DNA of 35,680 bases from an uncultured Saprospirales bacterium (GCA_937899855.1 CALCCH010000228.1:1-35680), one strand, 5' to 3'; shown: positions 18,322 through 28,831, numbered from the stretch's first letter. Numbers and translations are program-made. The notes: generated from the sequence alone by a model not told the origin.

Positions 18322-19326
18322 CTAAAAGTACCGCGGCGTATTGATCTTTTTATTGCTGAAATTAAAGTCGTAGCCCAGCAGGATCTCAAAAGAGCCATCC
18401 GTAAAAGTGCGCAAATCCGAAAGGGTATAATCGTAGGCCGCACCAATCCGCAGTCCACTCCGCAGGTAGTACGCCGCCCAGATGTCCGCCGAGTCAAAGC
18501 TACTCAGGCCCCCAAAGGCCCGGGCCTCCACCGCCGAGCGGAACGAGACCCCCACCCAGAGCGCCTCGTAAAACAGTACCGAGAGGTCGATGTCAAACTC
18601 CGTAGGAGCACCGATGGTAAAGGAATTGGGACTGGACGAGAATTCGCCCAAAAAGCCAACGCTCTTGAAGAGGATGGAAGGTTTGAAGAGCAAGCCCGGT
18701 GCAATCGGTAGGATCACCCCCGCCGATAGGAAGTAGTGGCGGTAGAGCTTGGCCCACTCGTCAAGGCCGAGGGCATCGGCATCGTCCTGTAGGTCGAAGT
18801 TGATGAGGTGCGGGACCGAAAAGCCCACGTAAAACTTGGGGGCGTAATAGAACACCCCAGCTCCAAAATTGGGAATCCAGCGGTTGATGCCATCAGAAAA
18901 GACCGCATCCATCTGCTGGGGATCCTTAAACTTGAGGCCCGACCAGTCGGCCCGCCAGTTTTCTACCCCGGCTTGAATACCGATCGACAGCTTGCCCCGT
19001 CCAAAGGCCACGCGGTAAGCGTAGGCAAAATTGACGGTCGTCGAGCCCGAAGCCCCAATCTGATCGTTGTATATTCTCAGGCCTACCCCCACCCGTTCTC
19101 CCGTCGGGGTATGCACGGTCAGCGATTGCGTCGTCGGAGCCCCGTCGATGCCCAGCCACTGATCGCGGTAGATGATCCGCGCCGACAAATACTCGTGACT
19201 GCCCGCGTAAGCCGGATTGAAAACCAGGCTGTTGAACATGTATTTGGTAAACATCGGGTCCTGCTGGGCCTTACTGGTCCCCCACAGACCGCACAGGCAG
19301 AGTGCTAGTAGTATAGTTTTTCTCAT
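18322..19326 (-). CDS. PorP/SprF-family type IX secretion outer-membrane protein
   Basis: An outer-membrane beta-barrel that partners large T9SS cargo such as SprB-like adhesins, helping to deliver or anchor them. From ATG 19326 it has 334 residues with a signal peptide (MRKTILLALCLCGLWGTSKAQ). The mature start QDPMFTKYMFNSLVFNPAYAGS is the family signature; GIDGAPTTQSLTVHTP, GVGLRIYNDQIG and the C-terminal KINTPRYF are also typical. The frame extends 15 codons upstream, but the signal peptide fixes the start. It lies 115 bp downstream of the giant T9SS adhesin on the same strand, the usual sprB-sprF-like arrangement, so they probably form one operon and function together. Confidence 0.93.
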   Translation of the reverse strand: MRKTILLALCLCGLWGTSKAQQDPMFTKYMFNSLVFNPAYAGSHEYLSARIIYRDQWLGIDGAPTTQSLTVHTPTGERVGVGLRIYNDQIGASGSTTVNFAYAYRVAFGRGKLSIGIQAGVENWRADWSGLKFKDPQQMDAVFSDGINRWIPNFGAGVFYYAPKFYVGFSVPHLINFDLQDDADALGLDEWAKLYRHYFLSAGVILPIAPGLLFKPSILFKSVGFLGEFSSSPNSFTIGAPTEFDIDLSVLFYEALWVGVSFRSAVEARAFGGLSSFDSADIWAAYYLRSGLRIGAAYDYTLSDLRTFTDGSFEILLGYDFNFSNKKINTPRYF

Positions 19327-19989
19327 GAAGTGGTTCGATTTCTGTTTTTTACGGCTTCCCCCAAAACGCAAATAATCCAGGGTTTACCACCTAATTTGGG
19401 AAACAAAAATCGTGCCTTAGCGTAGGCGGACCGATCCCGATCTAGCGATGGAGCTGTACGTAACCGTTGAGCACCCGCCCCTCACCATCTTCGACCCGGT
19501 AAAAATAGGTGCCATCCGGCAGTTCCTGCCCCTCCCAAGTGCCGTCCCAGCCCTCATCGTTGGTATAGCCTTCCCGCTCAAAAACCCGATTGCCCCAGCG
19601 ATTGTATACCAGCACCCGATTGTTCGGAAACTGCTCGATCCCCAGAATCATAAAGCGGTCGTTGTTGCCATCGGCATTGGGGGAAAAACCAGTATAGACC
19701 TTTAAATCCGTACAGCGTACCTCCACCACCACCGTGGCGGTATCCCTACCCACCTCGTTTTCGATGGCGTAGCTAAAGCTGTCGACCCCATCGCAAAAAT
19801 CGGGGTCCGGGAGGTAGACGAGGTTGAAGCCCATCCCCGAGGCCACGCCATTTAGCGGTGGATCAATGATGAGGATGTTGATCAAATTGCCATTGATCGT
19901 ATCGTTGCGCAGGATGTCGATCTCAACGGGCGTGGCACTGGTCGTCAGCCCACTGTCGCGGACGGCCACGGGGAGTAGGGGCACCGCGC

Positions 19990-20780
19990 CCTCGATGGTC
20001 GTCACGATCAGGGTGGTCGAATCGCAGATCCCTAATTCGTCACAGTACACCAGACAAGCCGTATCGGTCCCGAGCTGGCGGCCTTCGTACACCACGCAAA
20101 TCCGGTCTCGATCGAGGACGAAATCGACAAAGACGCCCGAATTGCGCGAACAAGCATTGAAAAAGGTATCCACCTCCCCCGGCAATTCCGAAGTGTCGAT
20201 ACACAAGGTGTCAAAATCGGCCAGTAGGACGGTGGTATCAATCACCTCCGGCTGGAGCCGTACCGCTTCCAGCACCAAGATCGTCGTATCGCAAAAACCC
20301 GCCGTATCGCAGCCGACCAAACAGGCCGAATCAATGCCCGGCGTCAGTCCGGTGTATTCTACGCAAAAGCTGTTATCCACCAAGATGACGTCGACAAAAA
20401 CTCCGGCACTGCCCTCGCAGAAATTGAAGAAGGTATCCAGGGGATGGTGAAAGACACTGGTGTCGATGCAGAAGGTATCGCTCCGTCCCACCTCGACAAA
20501 CAACGGGATGGTATCCCGCAGCGGCAGGGTTTCAATTACCCAATTGACCGTATCGCAAAGCAAGCCCTCACACACTTCCAGACAGAAAGTATCCAGGCCC
20601 AATTCCAGCCCCGAGTAGGCAATACAGTTCGTTCCCAAAATCACCTCGACGCTGACGTTGCCATCGCTGTCGTCCGGGCAAAGGTTGCGGAAGCTATCAA
20701 TGACCGGCAAGTCCTCTAGACAAAGGGTATCGGTTTCACCTTCAAAAACGCGCAGCAAGGTATCGAGCGGCGGGGGCGGC
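19990..20780 (-). repeat. Three tandem ~75-residue Cys-rich repeats in the adhesin
   Basis: Each copy reads DTxCxD...DTFFNxC....GVFVDxxL....CVxYxGxxxGxDxxCLxxCDxxGxCDxTxL, the first more divergent. Two single, more distant copies lie at about 21895-22130 and 22150-22430. The late half resembles bacterial cadherin-like repeats. Paired Cys suggest disulfides. Confidence 0.65.
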
Positions 20781-20794
20781 AATACCAGCGAATC

Positions 20795-21877
20795 GCAGGT
20801 CACCGTCACGCTAAATTCGTCGACGCAAATGCTGCGGTTGTCCGTCACCCGGATGTCGTGCTCACCGGGGGAGAGCAAAATGGCGACCGCATCGTTGATG
20901 AGCTGCAATTCGATGTTGAAGGGCGCATTGCCGGAGCTGGCCACCTCCAGGGCGCCGTAGCTGCTGCCGGGATTGCCCCCCACAATCACCAGGCCCAGCA
21001 ATTGCCAATTGCCCGCCGGATCCCAGACCCGCATCGAATCGGCCAGGTGGGCCACCGTAGTAAAGAGTGGCAGCGTAAAATTGGTACCGTTGACCTCCCA
21101 AGAGACCAGCTCGTAAATCCCCGGGATGGCCAGGGGAAAGACCACGTACTGAAAGCTGGTGTCGATGGCGCAGGGGCGAAAATCTCCCGTAAACAAGGCC
21201 CCATTGTCCTCGATCGTAAACTGCGGCAGATTGACCAGCTCGACGTCCAGACAAAGCGGTGCCGTCCCCGCACAACTGTCCGCTAGCAAGCTGTCCGGCC
21301 CGGCGTAATAATCCGGGCAAAGATCGCAAGCCACGTCCAACCACAGGGTACCCGAACAGCCGGTCGAATCCAGGGGCAGCACCAACTGGTGAAAACCCGT
21401 ACCCACCGCATTTTGCGTTCCCTGCGCCGCGATCAACAAATCGAGCGGAATGGGATCACCAATGCTCACCTGCGGGCTCTCCACGTTCAAATCACCGTAT
21501 TGGTTGGCCAGATTGCCCCCCACGATGCGATCGCCCAGCCGCTCCCAGTTGCCGAGGGGATCCCAAACGTTCATCGAGTCGAGGAGCACGGCAAAGCTGG
21601 GGAAAGTAGCCAAGCGAAAAGTATCCGCATTCACCACCCACTCTACCAATTCGTAAGGCCCCAGGGGTGCCAGCCGCAGCACCCGATCCAGGTCGTACTC
21701 GATCAGCGTATCCGGGTTACAGCCCACAAAGGGGGGGGCCAAAGGCTGCTGATCGACTTCGATGCTGTAAAATTGGGTGGCGAAGGGAGGAATGCTATCC
21801 AGGCAAAAGAGCGCCTCCCCGTCGCAGTCGTCGGCAAATAAATCCAGGGTATCGGGCCCCGCAAAAAAGGGCGTACA
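20795..21877 (-). repeat. Tandem duplication of a ~180-residue unassigned adhesin domain
   Basis: Two copies (21320-21877 and 20795-21319) align along their length. Shared features are AGPD-L near the start, a DxCxGxAxLCLD motif, a YELVxWxVNxxxFxLxxF core, DSMxVWDPxGNWxxLGxxIVGGN, and a late GxHxxxV segment ending in VxCD. I do not recognise the domain. Confidence 0.65.
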
Positions 21878-22449
21878 CTGCAATCCCAAACTGACGCTGA
21901 CCACCACCACCGTCGTATCGCAAAGTGGAATCGCCGCGTTGCATACCTCCACTAGCATGGTATCGACACCGGGGCCCAGGACCCCCGCATTGGGTTCGTA
22001 ACGCAGACAGGCAGCGGTCAGCTCCAGGCTCCCCGTCGCGTTGCGGGGTGCTTCGAGGATGCGCGCATCCGTAAAGACGCCGCCCAGCTCCAGCAAACTC
22101 AGACAGGTATCGACACCGGTCTGCTCCGGGGTATCCAGGTACAGGGTGTCGGTAAGAGCCGGCACGGTCGGTGGATCAAACACCGCGTAGATCATACAGG
22201 TGGTATCGAGCAAATTTCCGTACTGGGCAATCACGCAGATGGTGTCCGCCCCGGGGGTCGCCCCGGCGTGGTAATCCAAACAGCCACTGCTAGCCAGGGT
22301 CCAGCTTCCCAGCGGCGACTGCCCATTGCGGTCCGCATCGCTGAGGACAATATTGGTCAGGTTACGGGTAAAACAAGCTTCCAGTTGGATGCAATCGGTT
22401 TGGGAACTGTTGGTAGGAATGACCCGTCGGAGGGTCGCGCTGTTGGGGC

Positions 22450-25120
22450 AAGCCAGACAGTCATCCACCACGATCAGGTCCCGGGCGTAGGCCGCACAGC
22501 CCCGGTCGTCCGTTACCGTGAGCTGGTACACACCAGCCGCTAATGAGGACAGTATGCTGGCGTTGGCGTTGCCCGGTAAATGGGCCCAGTCGTATTGGTA
22601 ATTCCCCCTTCCCCCTTCCACACGCACCGCAATCGAACCCGGATCGTTACAGGTGACCGGACGTACCGTCGCCACGAGGAGCATCGGCTCGGGTTCCTCA
22701 ATCGCAAAGCAGGCCTCCGCCGCCACACAAGCCGCCGCATCCCGAATGAGGAGACAGTAATTCCCAGCGGGCAATTCCCCATTGGTATAAGTCCCGTTCC
22801 CATCGCTGATGATGGTATCCGCGGGAAAGGCAAAGGTCGGTGGATAATCGACGGTAAAGTCAATTTTTCCATCCCGCCCCGCTGCACAGTCCAAGACCAG
22901 GGGCACCGCCGTATCCAGCCGCAGCCGTACCGCAGCGCTCTGGGCATCGGTCAGCACCACGCTTTGTTCGATCTGGCAATCGCCCCCACCGGGGTCGGTC
23001 ACCGTTATGCCATACTGACCCGCCGCCAGGTTGTCCCGCAAAGGGCACACCCCACCGAAGCAACCCAACCCCACGAACGCCCCCCAACCCCCCAAAAACA
23101 AATAATAACAAACGCCCAATGAGAAGCCACCCGCCGCCAGGGTGTCCCGCAAAGCCCCCACCCCACCGTCGCTCCAAAACAGCGCGTAAGCCCCACTCCC
23201 CCCAGATACGAGTAATTCAATCCGGCCATTGGCCTGACCACAGTCCGGCTGCCGCAAAACCTGGGGCTGTACCCGCAACGGGTTCCCTTCGGGGATTTCA
23301 ACCGCCACCACCTGGCTACAAGCCGTCACGGGGTCGGTCACCGTCACGTAACAGGTCCCACTGGGCAAATCCGTAGCGCTAAACTTATCGCTACCATTGC
23401 ACCACCGATAGTCAAAAGCAATCGGCAGTAAAGTGGCGGCCCCGTTCGCCAACTGGCAGGTAGCGGCCTGAGTGACTTGGATATCCACCGTCGGACCATC
23501 CGCGTTTTGCACTAGGAAGTCGCGGCGGATCGAACAGGAAGGGTCGATGATATTGGTGATCACAACCGCGTACTGCCCCGCGGGCAAGTTGCTCTTACGT
23601 TCCGCCGTACCAATTCCCAGGTCGGGCGTCCAGCGGTAGTGGAATTGATTGGGATTGCCCTGCATCTCCAAACGGATGACCCCGTCCGCTGCCCCACAGC
23701 TCGCCTCCACCACGGCTACGTTGCGGATCACGGGTTCGATACAGCCCGTGGGACACTGATTGGCCACCACCAAGTCCGTAAGGGTTTGCCGACAGCCATT
23801 GGCATCGCGGACCGTAACCCGGTAAGTCCCTGCCAACAAATCATCACGATCCGGGCTTTGCCCACCCCCCGTCAGGTCCGACCAATTGAACCGGTAGGGG
23901 CCTACGCCCCCACTTACCTGAAGTTGGATACTCCCCGCCCGAAAACAGTCCTGGTTGGCGATCGCCAGATCCACGGCCAGGGGCGCCGGTTCGCTCACCG
24001 AAAAACAGTGTTGTCCCGCCAGACAGCCATTGGCATCCTCGACGATCAAGCAGTAGGTTCCGGGCGCCAGGGGCGCGGCGGGGTTCAAGGTATCGGTAGC
24101 ATTTACCAAAAAGGTATCCGCCGGAAAGGCAAAACCAGCGGCAAAGCTAATGTCGTAGTCGAGCTGGACGTCCTGAACGCCCGCACAAGAGCCCAGCAGT
24201 TCGGTGGGGGCGTCGATACTGGCCCCCCGAACGGCGCTGGGCAGTGCAAAAGTCAGCCTACGCGCACAGCCCCGATCCAAATCGCTCACCTCGACGGTGT
24301 AGACGCCAGCGGCCAAATCATCGCGCCGGGCGTCCGCTCCCCAGCTGTAGGCATAGTTGCCACTGCCCCCCAGCACCCCAATCGTCACCGAGCCATTGGC
24401 CATTTGGCAACTGGGGACTTGATTGACCTGCGCCGTGAGCTGAAGCAGGTTTTCCTCCGGGATTTCAACCAGAATGACGTTAGGACAGGGCGGTACGCTT
24501 TGATCAAAAACGAGCACCTCGTAGGTACCCGCCGCCAAATCGTTGCGCGTACTGGCGGCCGTACCGTCAAAAGTCCAGCGGTAGGTAAAATAATCGGGTT
24601 GCAGACGGGCGCTGCCGTTCGACAGGGCACAACTGGCCGGACTGACCGTCAGGTCCTCCACGATCGAAGCATCGACATTGCCCACCACCAAACTCACCTC
24701 CGTAGCACAATCCACCCCAAGGGGATCGCTAATCTTTACCGTATACACCCCCGCCACGAGCGCCTCGCGCCGGTTGTTGGCGACATTGGGCGTTCCCAAG
24801 TCGGGCACCCATTCGTAGACGTAATCGGCGGGATTTCCAGCCGTGCGGACTTCCGCCCAGCCCGTGGCCTCCGCACAAGTCGATCCCCGACTAAGCAAAT
24901 CCGTCACCTCCGGTGGCGTACACGGACAATCCTCCACCACCACCAGGGTCTCCACCCATTCGCACTGTCCCGCATCCCGCACCAAGAGCGGGTAACTCCC
25001 CGCTACCAAATCCGTCCGATTGGCGGGGTCGTCGGTTCCGGGCAGGTCCTGCCAATCAAAGGTGTAAGGGGCGGTTCCCCCACTCACGAGTACCTCGATC
25101 CGCCCCGGAGCCGAGCAATT
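22450..25120 (-). repeat. Eleven SprB-like repeats arranged as a duplicated five-repeat block
   Basis: Each ~70-85-residue repeat runs from a Cys through G-I-x-V-x-GG-x-x-Y-x-Y-x-W to L-A-x-G-x-Y-x-x-x-V-x-D-x-x-x-C. Repeats 2-6 (~23745-24890) and 7-11 (~22450-23715) correspond one to one. Pairs 2/7 share W-PDLG, 3/8 a shortened YRW form, 5/10 FAFPADT and 6/11 the YxFDW/L--VVD form. Repeat 1 matches the last member of the block. Confidence 0.75.
23021..23170 (-). repeat. In-frame 111-bp G/T-rich insertion flanked by near-identical direct repeats
   Basis: The ~40-bp segments beginning at 23021 and 23132 are nearly the same (CGCCGCCAGG-TGTCCCGCAAAG), offset by exactly 111 bp. The extra 37 residues between LRDTLAAG and LRDNLAAG are Gly-rich and hydrophobic, unlike any other SprB repeat here. 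The coding strand is almost all G and T. Confidence 0.7.
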
Positions 25121-26533
25121 GGCCGGGTCAATCGTCGGGAGCACCACGAGGGCCGGACTGATCGTCACGGCTACGTCGATCGTGCTGCTGCAGGTACCGT
25201 CGTCGATGAGGACACTATAAATACCCGCTTGCTGGGCCCCCACTGCCGTAAGCACGGGATTTTGGAGATCGGAACTGAAATTATTGGGGCCCGTCCAGTG
25301 GTAGAGCAATCCCCCCTCGGCAAAAAGTCGGAGCTCGTCCCCCGTACAAAGCGGGCCGTTGGCACGGGCGGTTCCGCCGTTTCCCGTACCCCGAACGGTA
25401 ATGCGCTGGCTGATGGCATTCTGGTTGCCACAGGCATCGGTGACGGTCCAGGTGCGGGTACGTACCAAGCCACAGTCGCCAGTCGGGCTATCGCTTTCGA
25501 TCAGGTGGAGCTGGGGGTTGGGATCACAATTGTCGCTGGGGGCCGGGTTGGGTGGGGGCGGAATGAGCTCGCCCCGAGCGGGATCGACCGTGATGTCGGC
25601 CGGGACTTGGCCAAAGGTGGGTTCGGCGCTGTCTTTTACGGTGATGAGCTGAACTTCCGCGGAGGAATTGCCACAGCCATCGTCCGCCGACCAGGTGCGA
25701 ATGATGAGGTATTCGTATGCACTACAGGGCCCATTGGTACCCTGGGTACTGCTTTCGGAAAAGGTGATCGTCACGTCAGTGGCCCAATTATCGGTAGCCA
25801 GAATATCGACGTAGCGCTTCGGGGCCAGGGGAATGGCGCCACAGGTAACCGTGGTATCCGCGGGGACGCCGAGCAAGACGGGAGCTTCCATATCGATAAA
25901 GCCCGCGTCGAGGATACTGATCGACTTGTTGTTTTCAATTCGGAACGCTGCGGTGCGCCCGGTCAGCGGATCGGCATCGCTACCGAGGGTATCAGCACCG
26001 GGAGTGAGGCTGGTGTAAGCTACGCCGCTGATGCCCGGGGGCAGCCCAAATTCGAGGGTGTACAGTCAGGGGTGGAGGTCGGTGAAGGCGTAGCTCCCGG
26101 TGGGTCCGGAGAAGGTCAATTCGTCGACGGCATTGCCCAGTACATCCGTACCCCGCAGGGTGATGGGAACGTTGGGGATGCCCGCCTCACCGGGGTCCTG
26201 AATGCCATCTTGATCACAATCCTTCCAGACGTAGTCACCGACGGAGGTGAGGAGAACGAGTGGGCTGGCGGTGGTCTTGGCACGCCAACGGGCGTACCAT
26301 TGATAGTCGTAAATGCCCAGCCCCGTAAAAGATTCCCCAAAGTGGGCGGAAGGCGCGGGATGGATCGTAGGCGTACTGATGGCCGAGGACGGCAGGGCCA
26401 GCAGCAAGAGACTCCAACAAACGAGTTGGGACCAAAAACGCGGCCGGGTCAATGGAAGGTGCTCCGGGGTGGGTGCGATAAATGGAGGCTTGGAAAGACA
26501 ATGATGGACACCGAATTGTCTAAGTAAGCTCAT

Positions 26534-27036
26534 AGCAGGGTAAGAATTGGTCAATGAATTGGGTCGTGTTAATTGTAAGTTCGTTTTGTGTAGTCACATC
26601 CTTGGGTAAAACGCCATTCCCCATTGCGCGAAACCACACGCTCATTTTTCTCCCTCGTTAAGCTACCGATTGCTCTCAAAAACGGGAAATATAGCCCCGT
26701 GCGTACGGCAAATAGGGAAAAAAATGGTCACAATGCGTGCGAGTTGTCAAAGGGAGGAACGGTGGGGAAACCTTGGCCCAAAACAGCCGAGCGCCGGGGT
26801 GGAGGCAGCAAAGCACTTGGCCAGGCAAGGTTAAAAGAGGGTGTTGCGGGGTGTAAATGGCTGGTAATCAGTACGAAAACCACAACAAATATAGGTAAAA
26901 AACCGGGCGGAGTAAAGCCTTGGGCGAGCTGAGGTAAGAATTATTGTGTCACAAAAAACGACGTTGGGTCTAGCAGCTTAGCAGTCAATTGCCTATGCAA
27001 AGAAAAAAAAGCTATTCCGTAGATCATTTTTTGTCC
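26534..27036. other. Gene-free region upstream of the adhesin
   Basis: 503 bp between the adhesin start and the ribonuclease Z stop. It should hold the adhesin promoter and the rnz 3' end. I see a T8 run at 27002-27010 (minus) after a very weak stem, and no convincing -33/-7 pair. Confidence 0.4.
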
Positions 27037-27969
27037 CTACAGCGCCTCTCTTTCTGGTGCATCCGAGTATTGGCCCCCTTCCCGACCCAGGACGGAGTTG
27101 GGAAAATCGCTCCGGGCCTCTTCCAGTAGCGGACTCAATTCCTTGTAGCGCGAGCTGTAGTGCCCCATCAGGAGCTGGCCCACCCCCGCATCACGAGCCA
27201 GGGTGGCGGCCTGGAGGGCCGTACTGTGCTTAGTCTTTACGGCCTGGTCGACCATATCGTGCAGGAAAGTCGTCTCGTGGTAAAGCAGGTCGACGCCCCG
27301 CAGCAAGTGCTGCAATTGGGGCAGGTAGCAGGTGTCGGAGCAATAGGCGTAGCTGCGGGAGCGGTAGGGCGGCAAGGTAATGCTCGCATTGGCGATGATG
27401 CGGCCATCGGCCACGGTCACCGCTTCGCCGCGTTTGACCGCCTCAATTTGGGGAATGCTCAGCCCGTATTCGGTGATGGCGGTGGGTTGGATATTGCGTT
27501 GTCGCTGTTTTTCGCGAAACAAAAAGCCGGTGCTCGGGATGCGGTGCTCCAGCGGAATGGAATAGACCTCCACCACTCCGTCTTCGAAGAGCAATTGGTG
27601 CCGTTGGTCGTCGACGACGTGAAATTCCAGCTCGTAGGCCAAAACCACTTGGGAATAAAAAAATTGGGATTCCAAAAACTCACGGAGCCCCGCCGGGGAG
27701 AAGAGCTGCATCTTTTCCTTGCGGCCATTGAGGTTCATGGTGGTGAGTAAGCCGACCAGGCCGTAGACGTGGTCACCGTGGAGGTGGCTAATAAAAATTT
27801 GGTGGATGCGATTTCTGCGGACTTGGTATTCCGTCATACGCATTTGGGTGCCCTCCCCGCAGTCGATGAGATAGAGGCGATCCATCACGTTGAGTACCTG
27901 GGCGCTGGGGAAGCGATGGTTGGCCGGGATGGCGGAATTACTGCCGAGGATGGTGAGCTCAAAACGCAT
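27037..27969 (-). CDS. rnz: Ribonuclease Z (tRNA 3'-processing endonuclease)
   Basis: Zinc-dependent beta-lactamase-fold nuclease that trims 3' trailers of tRNA precursors. This is relevant here because the tRNA-Lys in this window encodes no CCA. The 310 residues match the short bacterial form. Motifs: HLHGDH (62-67), LEHRIPS (His142), YCSDT (Asp212), HETTF (His231) and GHYSSRY (His270), completing the two-zinc site. It begins 75 bp after the STAS gene on the same strand. The STAS-rnz pair recurs in Bacteroidota, so they are likely one transcript. Confidence 0.95.
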   Translation of the reverse strand: MRFELTILGSNSAIPANHRFPSAQVLNVMDRLYLIDCGEGTQMRMTEYQVRRNRIHQIFISHLHGDHVYGLVGLLTTMNLNGRKEKMQLFSPAGLREFLESQFFYSQVVLAYELEFHVVDDQRHQLLFEDGVVEVYSIPLEHRIPSTGFLFREKQRQRNIQPTAITEYGLSIPQIEAVKRGEAVTVADGRIIANASITLPPYRSRSYAYCSDTCYLPQLQHLLRGVDLLYHETTFLHDMVDQAVKTKHSTALQAATLARDAGVGQLLMGHYSSRYKELSPLLEEARSDFPNSVLGREGGQYSDAPEREAL

Positions 27970-28044
27970 GTGGTTAGAGGTTGTGAGGGCGAGATATGGG
28001 CTACCACCTGCTGCTCGACTAGTATCTAATACCAGCGGGGGAGT

Positions 28045-28428
28045 TTAGGCATCTTCGGATTCCCCGCCGATTTCGCGCTCCATCTCGGACAGGAGGACGT
28101 AGTCGATGGCTTCGGCTTCGGTGGGGATGATGGTAAAGACCTTATCCAGCCGGGTGATCTTCATCAGTTTGGATACATTGTCGTGAACGAGACCGGTGAG
28201 TACAAAAGTTCCCGCGGCGTCCCAGAGGCGATTGGCGGTGAGGATGGCACTCAGCCCGGAGGAGTCCGCGAAGCTCACCTCGGACAGGTCGAGGATGAGG
28301 TTGGCCACCCCCTCGTTGTGGAGGATTACAAACTCGGATTTCAACTGCGGAGCAATAAAGGAATTGAGGGTTTCCTCCTCCAACTTGAGCAGGGTATACC
28401 GTTCTGCTTTTTCAACTCTGAATTTCAT
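28045..28428 (-). CDS. STAS-domain protein, anti-sigma-factor-antagonist-like
   Basis: A 127-residue single-domain protein of the SpoIIAA/RsbV type, which normally switches partners by Ser phosphorylation. The STAS signature ILDLSEVSFADSSGLSAIL is present, with the phosphorylatable Ser at about 56-57 in DSSG. An acidic tail follows (EREIGGESEDA). ATG 28428 is preferred over the in-frame TTG at 28452. No cognate anti-sigma kinase or sigma factor lies in the window, so its partner is unknown. It precedes rnz with a 75-bp gap. Confidence 0.88.
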   Translation of the reverse strand: MKFRVEKAERYTLLKLEEETLNSFIAPQLKSEFVILHNEGVANLILDLSEVSFADSSGLSAILTANRLWDAAGTFVLTGLVHDNVSKLMKITRLDKVFTIIPTEAEAIDYVLLSEMEREIGGESEDA

Positions 28429-28520
28429 ACTGGCACTACTGTTTTCAGCCAAAAAATCAACTTTTTAGGCAGGGGCTGGGGGAGTTGCGATCCTCGGGTC
28501 CCCAGACAATCTGCGCACAA

Positions 28521-28528
28521 CAAAAGTA
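28521..28528 (-). promoter_or_regulatory. -7 box for STAS-rnz
   Basis: TACTTTTG on the minus strand fits TAnnTTTG exactly. A weak CTTG-like -33 lies 22 nt upstream. The implied start leaves a leader of about 85 nt before ATG 28428. Confidence 0.4.
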
Positions 28529-28831
28529 ACCATAATATGCAATAAAGCACCAAGCGACCGGGAATAATTTACTCCAACCCCCTTCCTCCCCAGACGGACC
28601 AATGCCGAGCCCCACCGGACTTCCCCGATGGCCAGACCATTTGGCAGGTCCCACCTTTGCCTCCGGACAGGGCGGCAGAAAGCAAGGGAGAAAATTCGGT
28701 AAAAGTGGCAGTTGGAGACCATAAAATATTAAAAACCTTCATCAAATAAACATTATTTTTTTAATGGCATTATTTTTTCAGGAACATTCAGATATACGGA
28801 GACCATTTTTAGACATTTGGATTTTGTAAGG

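Larger units (their letters stand above)
19442..26533 (-). pseudogene. Giant SprB-repeat adhesin with T9SS type B sorting domain, interrupted by one in-frame TGA
   Basis: A cell-surface adhesin of ~2,362 residues if the TGA at 26066-26068 is read through. In order it has a long N-region with a signal helix (WSLLLLALPSSAIS), an SdrD-B-like domain (GDYVWKDCDQDGIQDPGEAGI), two HYR-like domains and an Ig-like segment. Then come eleven SprB-like repeats (22450-25120), single divergent cadherin-like units and a duplicated ~180-residue domain. Three Cys-rich repeats, a cadherin-like domain (IDILRNDTINGN) and the C-terminal gliding-motility/T9SS type B signal (GFSPNADGNNDRF ... NRWGNRVFE ... GTYFYRVE) complete it. 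Upstream and downstream of the TGA the frame and the SdrD-B fold are continuous (DLHP-stop-LYTLEFGLPPG), where GGA (Gly) would be expected. The 2,149-codon downstream piece (19442-25891) has no signal peptide. ATG 26533 is chosen over TTG 26554. PorP/SprF follows. Confidence 0.88.

Noticed and set aside
18245-18330. Group II intron domain V-like sequence (GAGCCGTGCG) after porP
   Set aside because: The loop and bulge expected for domain V are absent and no reverse transcriptase is nearby.
17823-18344. 173-codon plus-strand frame in the dinB-porP gap
   Set aside because: Basic, low-information composition without motif or ribosome-binding site; it overlaps the porP 3' end and hairpin.
22450-25120. 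CRISPR-like periodicity in the adhesin
   Set aside because: The repeats are diverged protein-coding SprB units with no identical short repeats or unique spacers.
23639-26527. A 962-codon plus-strand reading frame antisense to the adhesin
   Set aside because: The minus strand carries recognisable SprB, HYR and sorting domains. Long antisense frames are expected opposite GC-rich coding DNA, and the plus frame has no recognisable motif.
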